Shown piece after piece: positions 1 to 6,457 of a stretch of 7,603 nucleotides of DNA (position 1 is its first letter; the number at the start of each line of letters is the position of its first letter). The stretch covers positions 1 to 7,603 of the forward strand of contig JAPOIC010000093.1 of assembly GCA_029979145.1 (NCBI GenBank), given 5' to 3'. The translations under genes and the position numbers were made by a program. A model generated the notes under the pieces. The model was not told the origin of the DNA and made no database searches. It was given only the letters and a program-made list of their open reading frames with translations. This DNA comes from Opitutaceae bacterium. Lineage in GTDB: Bacteria; Verrucomicrobiota; Verrucomicrobiia; Opitutales; Opitutaceae.

Positions 1-70
1 AGGTCATTAACCCAAGCCCTTTCGTCGGGGCATGCAAAGCAAAGAAGCTTCCGAAATGCCACTTTCGCCC

Positions 71-114
71 AAAATTAGGCGTTCATCTCCCGGTGGTTAG
101 GAAATGTGAACGCC
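71..114 (-). terminator. Probable intrinsic terminator after hisH
   Basis: Starting 5 bp after the hisH TGA, minus-strand GGCGTTCA (114-107) pairs perfectly with TGAACGCC (85-78). The 8-bp stem is GC-rich at its base and is followed by TAATTTT (77-71). The 21-base loop is long and the U-tract is short and interrupted, so it would be a weaker terminator than the one after rplQ. If real, it ends the hisDCBH transcript. An alternative is a 3' processing or stabilising hairpin before another gene downstream. Confidence 0.55.
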
Positions 115-119
115 GGGCC

Positions 120-755
120 TCAGCCCTGGGCGGCGAAGCTCACGAAATTCCGATACAGGGCGATGCCCTTGGCCTGGCTTTTCTCCGGGTGGAATTGCGT
201 GGCGAAACACCGGCCGCGGGCGATGGCAGCGGTGAATTTCACCCCGTAATCGCACTCGGCCAGCGTCAGGGCCGGGTCGGCCGGCACACAGTAATAGCTG
301 TGCACGAAATAAAACGCCTCGCCTTCGGTCGCCAGACCGGCGGTAAGCGGCGAGTTCGGCTGAGTGAAACGCACGGTGTTCCAACCCATGTGCGGCACCT
401 TGAATTCCGCGGGGAGCCGGAAGCGGACGACTTTGCCAGGAAAAATACCGAGACCCTCCGTGTCGGCCTCCTCGGAGAATTCGAACAAGGCTTGCAGGCC
501 AAGGCACACGCCCAGAAACGGCCGGTCGGCCGCGATCCAGTCGCGCACCGCGGCGTCGAGGCCGCTGGACTTCAATGCGGACACGCAGTCGGTCAGGGCG
601 CCCACGCCGGGCAGCACCAGCCCCGACGCCCCAGCGGCTTCCTCGATGCGGGTGATGATGCGCACGTCGCCGCCGGCCGCCTCGACGGCCTTGGCGACAC
701 TGCGCAGGTTGCCAATGCCGTAATCGATTACGGCGATCCGTGGCGACTGCTCCAT
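120..755 (-). CDS. hisH: Imidazole glycerol phosphate synthase, glutaminase subunit HisH
   Basis: Glutaminase subunit of the HisHF synthase. It hydrolyses glutamine and passes ammonia to HisF, which turns PRFAR into imidazole-glycerol phosphate plus AICAR. It has 211 residues, within the usual 200-215. The class I amidotransferase fold starts RIAVIDYGIGNLRSV (6-20). LPGVGA (48-53) provides the oxyanion strand. The nucleophile Cys84 lies in FLGVCLGLQALFE, and His189 and Glu191 in TQFHPEKSQ complete the triad. PHMGWN (121-126) and FVHSYY (150-155) are further HisH signatures. The ATG at 755 follows the hisB stop by 3 bp. A possible ribosome site, AAGGG, lies too far upstream (about 13 bases) to be convincing. 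hisF, its obligate partner, is not in the window, and a probable terminator follows immediately. Confidence 0.97.
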   Translation of the reverse strand: MEQSPRIAVIDYGIGNLRSVAKAVEAAGGDVRIITRIEEAAGASGLVLPGVGALTDCVSALKSSGLDAAVRDWIAADRPFLGVCLGLQALFEFSEEADTEGLGIFPGKVVRFRLPAEFKVPHMGWNTVRFTQPNSPLTAGLATEGEAFYFVHSYYCVPADPALTLAECDYGVKFTAAIARGRCFATQFHPEKSQAKGIALYRNFVSFAAQG

Positions 756-758
756 GGC

Positions 759-1355
759 TTACAACGAGCCCTTGGTGCTCGGCAACGCGCCGCCGGTGCG
801 AGCGTCGATCCGCGTCGCCTCGTCGAGCGCACGTGCCAGCGCCTTGAAAATCGCCTCGGCGACATGGTGCGGTTCCTCGCCGTATTCGAGCTTCACGTGC
901 AGGTTGCAGCCGAGCGCGTTGCTGAACGCGCGGCAGAATTCCTTCACGAGGACCAGGTTGAAGTCGCGGACGAACATCGTGGGGGGCACGGCGTCGTAGA
1001 CTAGGCAGGCGCGACCGCTGAGGTCCACGACCACGCGGGCCAAGGCCTCATCCATCGGAAGCAGGAAAAATCCATAGCGGCGGATGCCGCCCTTGTCGCC
1101 GAGCGCCTCTTTGAAAGCGCCGCCAAGCACGAGGCCGACATCCTCCACGGTGTGGTGATAATCGACGTCGACGTCGCCCTTGGCCTTCACTTCGAGATCA
1201 AAGAGGCCGTGCTTGGCGAACAACGTGAGCATGTGGTCGAAGAACGGCACCCCGGTGTCGACTTGCGAAACACCCGTGCCGTCCACCGCCAGTTTCAGGC
1301 TGATGTCGGTCTCCGCCGTCTTGCGGCTGAGGGTTGCTATGCGTGCGTTTGCCAT
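759..1355 (-). CDS. hisB: Imidazoleglycerol-phosphate dehydratase (single-function)
   Basis: Manganese-dependent dehydratase that converts imidazole-glycerol phosphate to imidazole-acetol phosphate, the substrate of the neighbouring HisC. At 198 residues it is the monofunctional IGPD. The N-terminal histidinol-phosphate phosphatase domain of enterobacterial HisB is absent, so that step must be encoded elsewhere. Motifs run in family order: TGVPFFDHML (34-43), the metal-binding HHTVED (67-72), MDEALARVVVDLSGR (101-115), the second metal motif PHHVAEAIFKALARAL (162-177), and the typical C-terminus LPSTKGSL. The residue before the first HH is Tyr66, where Asp or Ala is also common; I read this as normal variation. 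The ATG at 1355 lies inside the end of hisC (19 bp overlap), which suggests translational coupling. No Shine-Dalgarno is visible (CAAAACCTGCAATC). hisH starts 3 bp after its TAA. Confidence 0.97.
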   Translation of the reverse strand: MANARIATLSRKTAETDISLKLAVDGTGVSQVDTGVPFFDHMLTLFAKHGLFDLEVKAKGDVDVDYHHTVEDVGLVLGGAFKEALGDKGGIRRYGFFLLPMDEALARVVVDLSGRACLVYDAVPPTMFVRDFNLVLVKEFCRAFSNALGCNLHVKLEYGEEPHHVAEAIFKALARALDEATRIDARTGGALPSTKGSL

Positions 1356-2440
1356 GATTGCAGGTTTTGCCAGAGGACGAGCATCTCGTCATCCGTGCCG
1401 ACGCTGATACGCAGGAACGGCGCGGTCAAGGCGTGGCTCGGGAAGTGACGCACGAGGACCTTGTGGGCGCAGAGGTAATCGTAAGCGGATTTCGCCACCT
1501 CCGGACCGGTCTCACCCCGGGCGTTGCGCGGCTCGGTGAAGAGGAAATTCGCCTGCGAGGGATAGGTAAACCAACCAACATCGCCGAGCACTTTGAGGTA
1601 GTGGTCGCGGGTGCGGCAGACCCGCACCACCACATTGGCGTGATAGGCCGTGTCGCCAAGCGCGGCGAGCGCCGCGGCCTGGGACAGGCGGCTGACGTTG
1701 TAGCTGTCGCGCACACGGTCGAGGAGACCGATGACGTCGGGGTGCGCCAGCGCGTAGCCGACCCGGATGCCGGCTAGCGCGTAGGCCTTGGAGAACGTCC
1801 GCACCACCACGAGCCGCGGATGACGCGCGAGCAACCCCACGGCATTTTCGCGGGCGAAGGGAGCGTAGGCTTCATCGACCACCAGGATGCCGTCAAACCG
1901 TGCGAGGATCGCCTCGATGTCGGCGTTGGCAAACGCCACACCGGTCGGTGCATTGGGCGAGGTCAGGAAAAATACGCGTGAGCCCGACGCGATCATCGCA
2001 TCGAGCGGGAGCTTCATCGAACGGTCGAACGGAATGACGGTGGACGCGCCGTCCTGCACGCCGACGAGAACCGGGTAGAGCGAATAGCTCGGCAACATGA
2101 ACCCGGCGCTGCGGTCCGGCCGGCAGAAGCAGCGCATGAGCAGGTTGAGGATTTCGTCGGAGCCGTTACCAATGCAGACATTCGCAGGCTGCAGGCCGTG
2201 ATGTGCAGCGATGGCCGCGCGCAGCAGACCGCTGGTCGGATTCGGATAAAGCCGCAGCGAGGCGCCGCTCTCGCCCACTTCGCGTCGCACCGCCTCGGCC
2301 ACGCGCGGGCTCGGGGGATAGGGGCACTCATTGGTGTTGAGCTTGGTCCAGCCCGGCTCCGTCGGCTGCAGGCCGGGAGTGTAGGCGTGGAGCTTGGCCA
2401 CATGCGGCAAAGCCAGGGATTGGAGCTCGGAGTTTTCCAC
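1337..2440 (-). CDS. hisC: Histidinol-phosphate aminotransferase
   Basis: PLP-dependent class I/II aminotransferase that converts imidazole-acetol phosphate and glutamate to histidinol phosphate and 2-oxoglutarate. I choose GTG at 2440, one base after the hisD TGA (TGACGTG). It gives 367 residues, normal for HisC, beginning ENSELQSLALPHVAKLHAYTPG. The open frame extends to an ATG at 2518, but that would overlap hisD by 77 bp and add an atypical Ser/Arg/Pro-rich stretch. In this numbering LNTNECPYPPSP (about 34-45) binds substrate. GNGSDE (91-96) lies in the cofactor-binding loop, and SPNAPTG (161-167) supplies the Asn that contacts the PLP ring. VVDEAY (187-192) gives the Asp that pairs with the pyridine nitrogen. 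FSKAYALAGIRVGYA carries the Schiff-base Lys218 and Arg226. FLRISVG has the carboxylate-binding Arg344. Its 3' end overlaps hisB by 19 bp. Confidence 0.95.
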   Translation of the reverse strand: MENSELQSLALPHVAKLHAYTPGLQPTEPGWTKLNTNECPYPPSPRVAEAVRREVGESGASLRLYPNPTSGLLRAAIAAHHGLQPANVCIGNGSDEILNLLMRCFCRPDRSAGFMLPSYSLYPVLVGVQDGASTVIPFDRSMKLPLDAMIASGSRVFFLTSPNAPTGVAFANADIEAILARFDGILVVDEAYAPFARENAVGLLARHPRLVVVRTFSKAYALAGIRVGYALAHPDVIGLLDRVRDSYNVSRLSQAAALAALGDTAYHANVVVRVCRTRDHYLKVLGDVGWFTYPSQANFLFTEPRNARGETGPEVAKSAYDYLCAHKVLVRHFPSHALTAPFLRISVGTDDEMLVLWQNLQSWQTHA

Positions 2441-2441
2441 G

Positions 2442-3740
2442 TCAGTCGCGGGTCCGGATGGCCACGGAACGGCCGTGCGCATCGAGCTGCTCCATCGCGG
2501 CAAAGGCCGCGACGACACGGTTGCCCGCCTTCACGCTCTTCGCGTCGTAGCGCACGAGGCTCGTGCGTCGCACGAAATCCGCCACGCGCAAACCGCTGAA
2601 GAAACGCCCGGTGCGGCCCGTCGGCAGCACGTGGCTGGGTCCGGCGGTAAAATCGCCCAGTGCGGTCGGCGTGTGGTTGCCGACCATAATCGCACCGGCG
2701 GTGGTGACCGATTTCAGCAAGGCCTTCACCGTGGACTCCTTCACGATCAGTTCCAAGTGCTCCGGGGCGACGTAGTTGGCGACCGCCGCAGCCGCCGCGG
2801 GTGTCTTTGCGATCACCGTGAGGAATCCGGCTTCAAGCACGCGCTGGGTTTTGGTGGAGCGGGTCAAAGTCGTCAGTTGCAACTCAACCTCGGCCATGAT
2901 CGCGCGCGCGATTTTCTCCTCGGTCACGACCAAATAGATTTTCTCGCGGCCGGAACCGTGCTCGGCCTGCGCCAACAGGTCGGACGCCACGAAGTCGGCC
3001 CGGGCAGTGCGGTCAGCGATCACCATCACCTCGCTCGGACCCGGCAGGGAGTCGATGCCCACGGTGCCGAAGACCTGACGCTTCGCTTCGCAGACGTAGG
3101 CGTTGCCCGGACCGAAAATCTTGTCGACTGGTGGGATCGTCTTGGTGCCGAAGGCCATGGCGCCGATCGCCTGGACGCCGCCAACGCGGTAGACCTCGGT
3201 GATCCCGAGGAAATGCAACGCCGCCAGCAGGCCGTCCGCGACGCGGCCACGACGATCCGACGGCGTGAACACCGCGATCTCCGGGCAGCCGGCGATTTTG
3301 GCCAGCGTCGCCGTCATGAGGACCGTGGAGACCAACGGCACCTGGCCGCCGGGAACGTAAAGACCCACGCGGCGAATAGGGTCAAACTTCTCCCCCACCA
3401 CCGCGCCTTGGCGGTTACGGCCCTGCCAGGCCTGGGCCTGACCCTGCCGATTGAAGGCCACGATATTGGCGTGCGCATCTTTGATGGCGCGAAGATCGGA
3501 TGCAGGCAGGCGCTTCGCCGCGGCGGCGAGCTCGGCCGGCGTCACGCAGAACCGACGGGCGGAAAGACGGGCGCCGTCGAACTTGGCGGCATAATGCGCG
3601 ACGGCGGCATCGCCGCGGGCCCGAATGTCAGCCAGGATCGCGGAAACGGAATCGGTGATTTCGCGGGGAACCACCGCGCCGCGGCAGAAGGCCGCGAACT
3701 CTAAATCAAAGGTCTTGGTGCTGGAGTGGATCAGACGCAC
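2442..3740 (-). CDS. hisD: Histidinol dehydrogenase
   Basis: Zinc enzyme that catalyses the last two steps of histidine synthesis: L-histidinol plus 2 NAD+ to L-histidine via histidinal. With the GTG start at 3740 it is 432 residues, matching the usual ~430. Residue numbers follow that start. The family motifs are VGLYVPGG (about 125-132) and FGPGNAYV (209-216), followed by GIDSLPGPSEVMVIAD. Gln258 and His261 in LLAQAEHGSG, Asp363 in LGDFTAGPSHVLPT and His422 in LDAHGRSVAIR match the zinc ligands Q259, H262, D360 and H419 of E. coli HisD. Glu327-His328 in VAPEHLEL match the catalytic E326-H327. All key residues are present. A TTG at 3776 would add 12 residues, but GTG gives the normal N-terminus (RLIHSSTKTFDLEF) and has AGGTGG upstream. 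The TGA is one base from the hisC start. Confidence 0.97.
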   Translation of the reverse strand: MRLIHSSTKTFDLEFAAFCRGAVVPREITDSVSAILADIRARGDAAVAHYAAKFDGARLSARRFCVTPAELAAAAKRLPASDLRAIKDAHANIVAFNRQGQAQAWQGRNRQGAVVGEKFDPIRRVGLYVPGGQVPLVSTVLMTATLAKIAGCPEIAVFTPSDRRGRVADGLLAALHFLGITEVYRVGGVQAIGAMAFGTKTIPPVDKIFGPGNAYVCEAKRQVFGTVGIDSLPGPSEVMVIADRTARADFVASDLLAQAEHGSGREKIYLVVTEEKIARAIMAEVELQLTTLTRSTKTQRVLEAGFLTVIAKTPAAAAAVANYVAPEHLELIVKESTVKALLKSVTTAGAIMVGNHTPTALGDFTAGPSHVLPTGRTGRFFSGLRVADFVRRTSLVRYDAKSVKAGNRVVAAFAAMEQLDAHGRSVAIRTRD

Positions 3741-3773
3741 GCGACCACCTTTGCGCCAAATGCGGGCGCAAGG
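3741..3773 (-). promoter_or_regulatory. hisD ribosome-binding site preceded by a hairpin
   Basis: On the minus strand AGGTGG (3750-3745) lies four bases before the GTG at 3740. It is the best Shine-Dalgarno candidate in the window and supports that start. Immediately upstream, TTGCGCC (3771-3765) pairs perfectly with GGCGCAA (3757-3751) around a 7-base loop. With A3750 bulged, CC (3773-3772) can also pair with GG (3749-3748) of the Shine-Dalgarno. No U-tract follows, so this is not a terminator. A role in controlling hisD translation is conjecture. Confidence 0.4.
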
Positions 3774-3785
3774 CAACTCCGGCCA

Positions 3786-4541
3786 TCACTTCGAAATCAG
3801 CAGCGGCACGTCGAAGGCGCCGGCCGGAGCGGGCTGGTTCACCTCCACTTTGTCGAACTGGATTCGGACCGTCTGGGTGGTGCCATCTGGACGGGTCGTC
3901 TCGGTGGTCAGCACCTGCGGAAACCGAATGCCGCCCACCTGCATCGAACCGCTCTCGCGAATGGTTTCGCCCCGCAGGGTCTCGGTCATGATGAGCTGCC
4001 CCGTGGCCTCGGAAAAATAGCGGTAGAAGATGATCTCGGGGTCATGCACGAAGGCCAGCTTGCGGCAGGACTGCCCGTCCACCGTGACGGTGCCGAGGTC
4101 ATCGATCCGGCCGCCGACCTGATCAATGCCGCGGAAAAAAGACAGGTTTTGCCAGACGTTTGCCCGGAGGTTCTTGATCTGCTGCGCTTGCAGGACGGAG
4201 AGGTTCCAACGCGAGTCATCTCCAGCCGGGTTGACCCGCTGCCAGGCATCGTAGCCATCGAGCACGGTGACCTCGGTGCCACGTTCCGAGGTGATCACGC
4301 TGCGCTGGCGGAACGGGCGCTCAAAGAAAATCTCCACCTTGATCGGCTGGGTGGTCGCGGCTTCCGCGCCAAGGTCGAGGGTGCCGTAGAAGTGCAGCGA
4401 GTTCACCCCGTTGAGGGTCGCCTCCGAGCCAAGGAAAGCCCGGGCTTCGGCAATGATGGCGGGTTCGGTGGCGGCCGCCGGAGCCGCGGTGGCGGCCACC
4501 AGGGCGACGGCGAGGAGGAGGTGCTTGAGGATGGATTTCAT
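3786..4541 (-). CDS. Exported LolA-like (outer-membrane lipoprotein-sorting-like) protein
   Basis: Predicted periplasmic protein of 251 residues. MKSILK followed by a hydrophobic run (HLLLAVALVAATAAPAAA) forms a classical Sec signal peptide. Cleavage is likely after Ala24 (AAA, then TEP). No lipobox cysteine is present, so it is probably soluble rather than a lipoprotein; the only Cys is at 159. The mature part alternates short beta-rich segments: HFYGTLDLG, PIKVEIFFERPFRQRSVI (66-83), VLDGYDAWQRVNP (93-105), and the end TVRIQFDKVEVNQ with FDVP. This pattern of 'P-x-x-x-R' followed by a 'dG-x-x-aW' strand resembles the LolA/LolB-like fold of proteins annotated as outer-membrane lipoprotein-sorting. 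The family assignment is recollection of pattern, not a search. ATG at 4541 was chosen because it gives the cleanest signal peptide. In-frame ATG 4562 (overlapping the guaA stop as ATGA) and GTG 4568 are alternatives. hisD begins 45 bp later. Confidence 0.7.
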   Translation of the reverse strand: MKSILKHLLLAVALVAATAAPAAATEPAIIAEARAFLGSEATLNGVNSLHFYGTLDLGAEAATTQPIKVEIFFERPFRQRSVITSERGTEVTVLDGYDAWQRVNPAGDDSRWNLSVLQAQQIKNLRANVWQNLSFFRGIDQVGGRIDDLGTVTVDGQSCRKLAFVHDPEIIFYRYFSEATGQLIMTETLRGETIRESGSMQVGGIRFPQVLTTETTRPDGTTQTVRIQFDKVEVNQPAPAGAFDVPLLISK

Positions 4542-4558
4542 GGCGGTGGTGGCAGGGA

Positions 4559-6097
4559 TCATTCCCACTCGATGGTCGCGGGCGGCTTGGAGCTGACGTC
4601 GTAAACAACGCGGCTCACCGCCTGGACCTCATTGGTAATGCGATTCGAGATGTGCTGAATCAGGTCGTAAGGCAGGCGGGTCCAATCGGCGGTCATGGCA
4701 TCGATGCTTTCCACGACCCGGACTGCGATCACCCACGAATAGTTCCGCTCGTCGCCGATAACGCCGACGGACTTCACCGGCAGGAACACGCAGAAGGACT
4801 GCCAGACTTTCCAATACCAGCCGGTCTTCTTCATTTCCTCGACGAGGATGGAGTCGGCCTGGCGCAGGACTTCGAGCTTCTCCTTGGTGATCTCACCGAG
4901 GACGCGAACACCGAGACCGGGGCCTGGGAACGGCTGGCGCCAGACCACCTCGCGCGGCAGGCCGAGGGCAGCGCCGACGGCGCGAACCTCGTCCTTGAAG
5001 AGCTCGCGCAGCGGCTCGAGGAGCTTGAGCTTCATGCGCTCCGGCAGGCCGCCGACATTGTGGTGGCTCTTGATGAGCGCGGCCGGGTTGTTGCCAATGG
5101 CGACGGACTCGATGACGTCGGGATAAAGCGTGCCCTGCGCCAGATAGTCGGCGTGGCCGATCGACTTCAGCGACTGCTCAAAAACCTCGACGAAAGTGCG
5201 GCCGATGATCTTGCGCTTCTGCTCGGGCTCATCGACGCCCTTCATGCGACGCAGGAAGAGCTTCGACGCGTCCACGACCCGCAGGTCGATGTGGAAGTGA
5301 TCGCCGTAAAGTTTCTCGACCGCCTCGCGCTCGCCGGCGCGGAGCAGGCCGTTGTCGACGAACACGCAGGTGAGCTGCTTGCCGATGGCCTTGTGGATGA
5401 GCGCGGCCGCGACGGAGGAGTCGACGCCACCGGAGAGGCCGAGGATGACGCGAGACTTGCCCACGCGCGCCTTGATGTCGGCCACGGCGTGCTTGATGTA
5501 GTCCTTCGTCGTCCAGTCCTGCTGCGCGCCGCAGACATTGAGGAGGAAGTTGCGGATGACCTCGACGCCGCGCTCGGTGTGGAAGACCTCGGGGTGAAAC
5601 TGGATGCCGTAGAAGTTGCGCTTGCGGTCTTCGATCACGGCGAAAGGCGAATTGTCGGTCGTGCCGATCGCAGTGAACCCGGGGGGCATGGCGGTGAGCT
5701 TGTCGCCGTGCGAATTCCAGACGCGGAGCTTGCGCGGGAGCTTGGCGAAAAGACGGCCGGGCTTGGCGATGGCGAGCGTGCCATTGCCGTATTCGCGGTG
5801 CGTGCTCTTGGCGACCTCTCCGCCGAGCAGCCGGCCCATCAGCTGGATGCCGTAGCAGATGCCGAGGACGGGGACGCCGAGCTCAAAGAGCTTCGCGTCG
5901 GGAATCGGGGCGTTCTTCGCGAAGACGCTGCTGGGGCCGCCCGACAGGATGATGCCGATGACGTCGTCTTTCTTCAGTTCTTCCGCCGACGTCGTGTAAT
6001 GGTAGATCTTGGAGTAGACTTGGCACTCGCGGATCCGGCGGGCGATGACCTGCGTGTATTGGGAACCAAAATCGAGGACGGCAATCGTCTGTGGCAT
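4559..6097 (-). CDS. guaA: GMP synthase (glutamine-hydrolysing)
   Basis: Cytoplasmic enzyme that converts XMP, ATP and glutamine to GMP, AMP, PPi and glutamate, the last step of guanine nucleotide synthesis. It is 512 residues, close to the 511-525 typical of the bacterial single-chain form. The N-terminal class I glutamine amidotransferase domain (about 1-190) starts IAVLDFGSQYTQVIARRIRE. Its nucleophile is Cys81 in GICYGIQLMG, and His168 and Glu170 in QFHPEVFHTERG complete the triad. The ATP-pyrophosphatase domain (about 200-390) has the P-loop LSGGVDSSVAAALIHKA at 221-237. The C-terminal dimerisation and XMP-binding domain includes RQPFPGPGLGVRVLGE (387-402) and ends VYDVSSKPPATIEWE. The ATG at 6097 gives the family N-terminus exactly, but the upstream bases (CTCCCTTATCCCGT) have no Shine-Dalgarno. 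The stop lies 17 bp before the next gene's favoured start, so coupling is possible. Confidence 0.98.
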   Translation of the reverse strand: MPQTIAVLDFGSQYTQVIARRIRECQVYSKIYHYTTSAEELKKDDVIGIILSGGPSSVFAKNAPIPDAKLFELGVPVLGICYGIQLMGRLLGGEVAKSTHREYGNGTLAIAKPGRLFAKLPRKLRVWNSHGDKLTAMPPGFTAIGTTDNSPFAVIEDRKRNFYGIQFHPEVFHTERGVEVIRNFLLNVCGAQQDWTTKDYIKHAVADIKARVGKSRVILGLSGGVDSSVAAALIHKAIGKQLTCVFVDNGLLRAGEREAVEKLYGDHFHIDLRVVDASKLFLRRMKGVDEPEQKRKIIGRTFVEVFEQSLKSIGHADYLAQGTLYPDVIESVAIGNNPAALIKSHHNVGGLPERMKLKLLEPLRELFKDEVRAVGAALGLPREVVWRQPFPGPGLGVRVLGEITKEKLEVLRQADSILVEEMKKTGWYWKVWQSFCVFLPVKSVGVIGDERNYSWVIAVRVVESIDAMTADWTRLPYDLIQHISNRITNEVQAVSRVVYDVSSKPPATIEWE

Positions 6098-6159
6098 ACG
6101 GGATAAGGGAGTGGGAAGCGGAAAAACTACAGGAAAAAAAGCGGCAATCGCAAGGGCGC

Positions 6160-6378
6160 CTAGAACCGCAGGCGCGCATTTTCATGATCGCACCGGGGGC
6201 AGCGGCAGGGCTCGGTCCCGGCGGGCGCCTCGTAGATGCGGTCGCACCGGATGCAGTGGAACACGGTGCGGCGGCGCTCGCGCTCAAACCGCGCGTGGTC
6301 GCGGCGGTCGTAGTAGAGCCACAGGACGAGGAAGAAGACGCCGGTGACGGCGCAATAGATGACGGCGGTTCCGGTCAC
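6160..6378 (-). CDS. Small membrane-anchored zinc-ribbon-like protein, function unknown
   Basis: I do not recognise this 72-residue protein as a named family. Residues 4-23 are hydrophobic (AVIYCAVTGVFFLVLWLYY) and form one likely membrane helix near the N-terminus. A strongly basic and acidic stretch follows (DRRDHARFERERRR, 24-37), and its positive charge suggests a cytoplasmic C-terminus. The tail has CIRC at 42-45 and CPRC at 60-63, with an extra Cys at 58. This is the spacing of a small four-cysteine zinc ribbon of the rubredoxin or YgiT type. The start is GTG at 6378. An in-frame TAG at 6396-6394 leaves no other conventional start codon, though a CTG at 6384 exists. No Shine-Dalgarno sequence is visible. 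The gene sits 62 bp upstream of guaA and just after the rplQ terminator. A coincidental ORF is unlikely because TM plus paired CxxC is a coherent design, but translation is unproven. Confidence 0.72.
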   Translation of the reverse strand: MTGTAVIYCAVTGVFFLVLWLYYDRRDHARFERERRRTVFHCIRCDRIYEAPAGTEPCRCPRCDHENARLRF

Positions 6379-6395
6379 GAACAGGAGAAAGGCCT

Positions 6396-6432
6396 AAAAA
6401 GAAAAACGCGCCGAAGGAAGCTTCGACGCGTT
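6396..6432 (-). terminator. Strong intrinsic terminator of the rpoA-rplQ operon
   Basis: Read on the minus strand, bases 6432-6421 (AACGCGTCGAAG) pair with 6416-6405 (CTTCGGCGCGTT). They form a 12-bp stem with a single G-U wobble and a 4-base loop, CTTC. The stem runs into a U-rich tract, TTTTTCTTTTT, at 6406-6396. It begins 25 bp after the rplQ stop. All elements of a factor-independent terminator are directly visible. The start of the next gene lies only 17 bases beyond the U-tract. Confidence 0.93.
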
Positions 6433-6457
6433 GGAGAGTTTGGCTGGGAGCGGAGCT

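Noticed and set aside
1..70. Possible start of another gene at the ATG at bases 7-5 on the minus strand, and a tiny ORF beginning near base 33.
   Set aside because: Only two codons of the first are visible, with no clear ribosome site. The second stops after eight codons. Neither can be supported.
93..1004. Open frame of 303 codons on the plus strand across hisH and hisB.
   Set aside because: It runs antisense through two well-supported genes and their junction, with no domain signal.
2441..2518. Upstream ATG start for hisC giving 393 residues.
   Set aside because: It would overlap hisD by 77 bp and add 26 atypical residues. The GTG at 2440, one base after the hisD stop, gives normal HisC length.
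2394..3704. Open frame of 436 codons on the plus strand opposite hisD.
   Set aside because: Shadow of hisD, which carries all catalytic residues. The Arg/His/Gly-rich antisense product looks like no protein family.
3741..3776. TTG start for hisD at 3776.
   Set aside because: The 12 extra residues are unlike HisD N-termini and would be read through the hairpin. GTG 3740 has AGGTGG upstream and the standard length.
3726..4604. Open frame of 292 codons on the plus strand opposite the exported protein.
   Set aside because: The minus strand has a clean signal peptide and structured repeat-free protein. The plus-strand product is Gly/Arg/His-rich with no coherent features.
4652..6106. Open frame of 484 codons on the plus strand opposite guaA.
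   Set aside because: It is exactly antisense to an intact, motif-complete guaA. Long antisense frames are expected when GC-rich third positions suppress stops. The translation has no recognisable domain.
6134..6175. Terminator after the small zinc-ribbon gene: a 6-bp hairpin at its stop (6156-6161/6170-6175) and a run of seven T on the minus strand (6140-6134).
   Set aside because: The T-run is about 16 bases from the stem and no better stem abuts it, so the parts do not form a standard intrinsic terminator.
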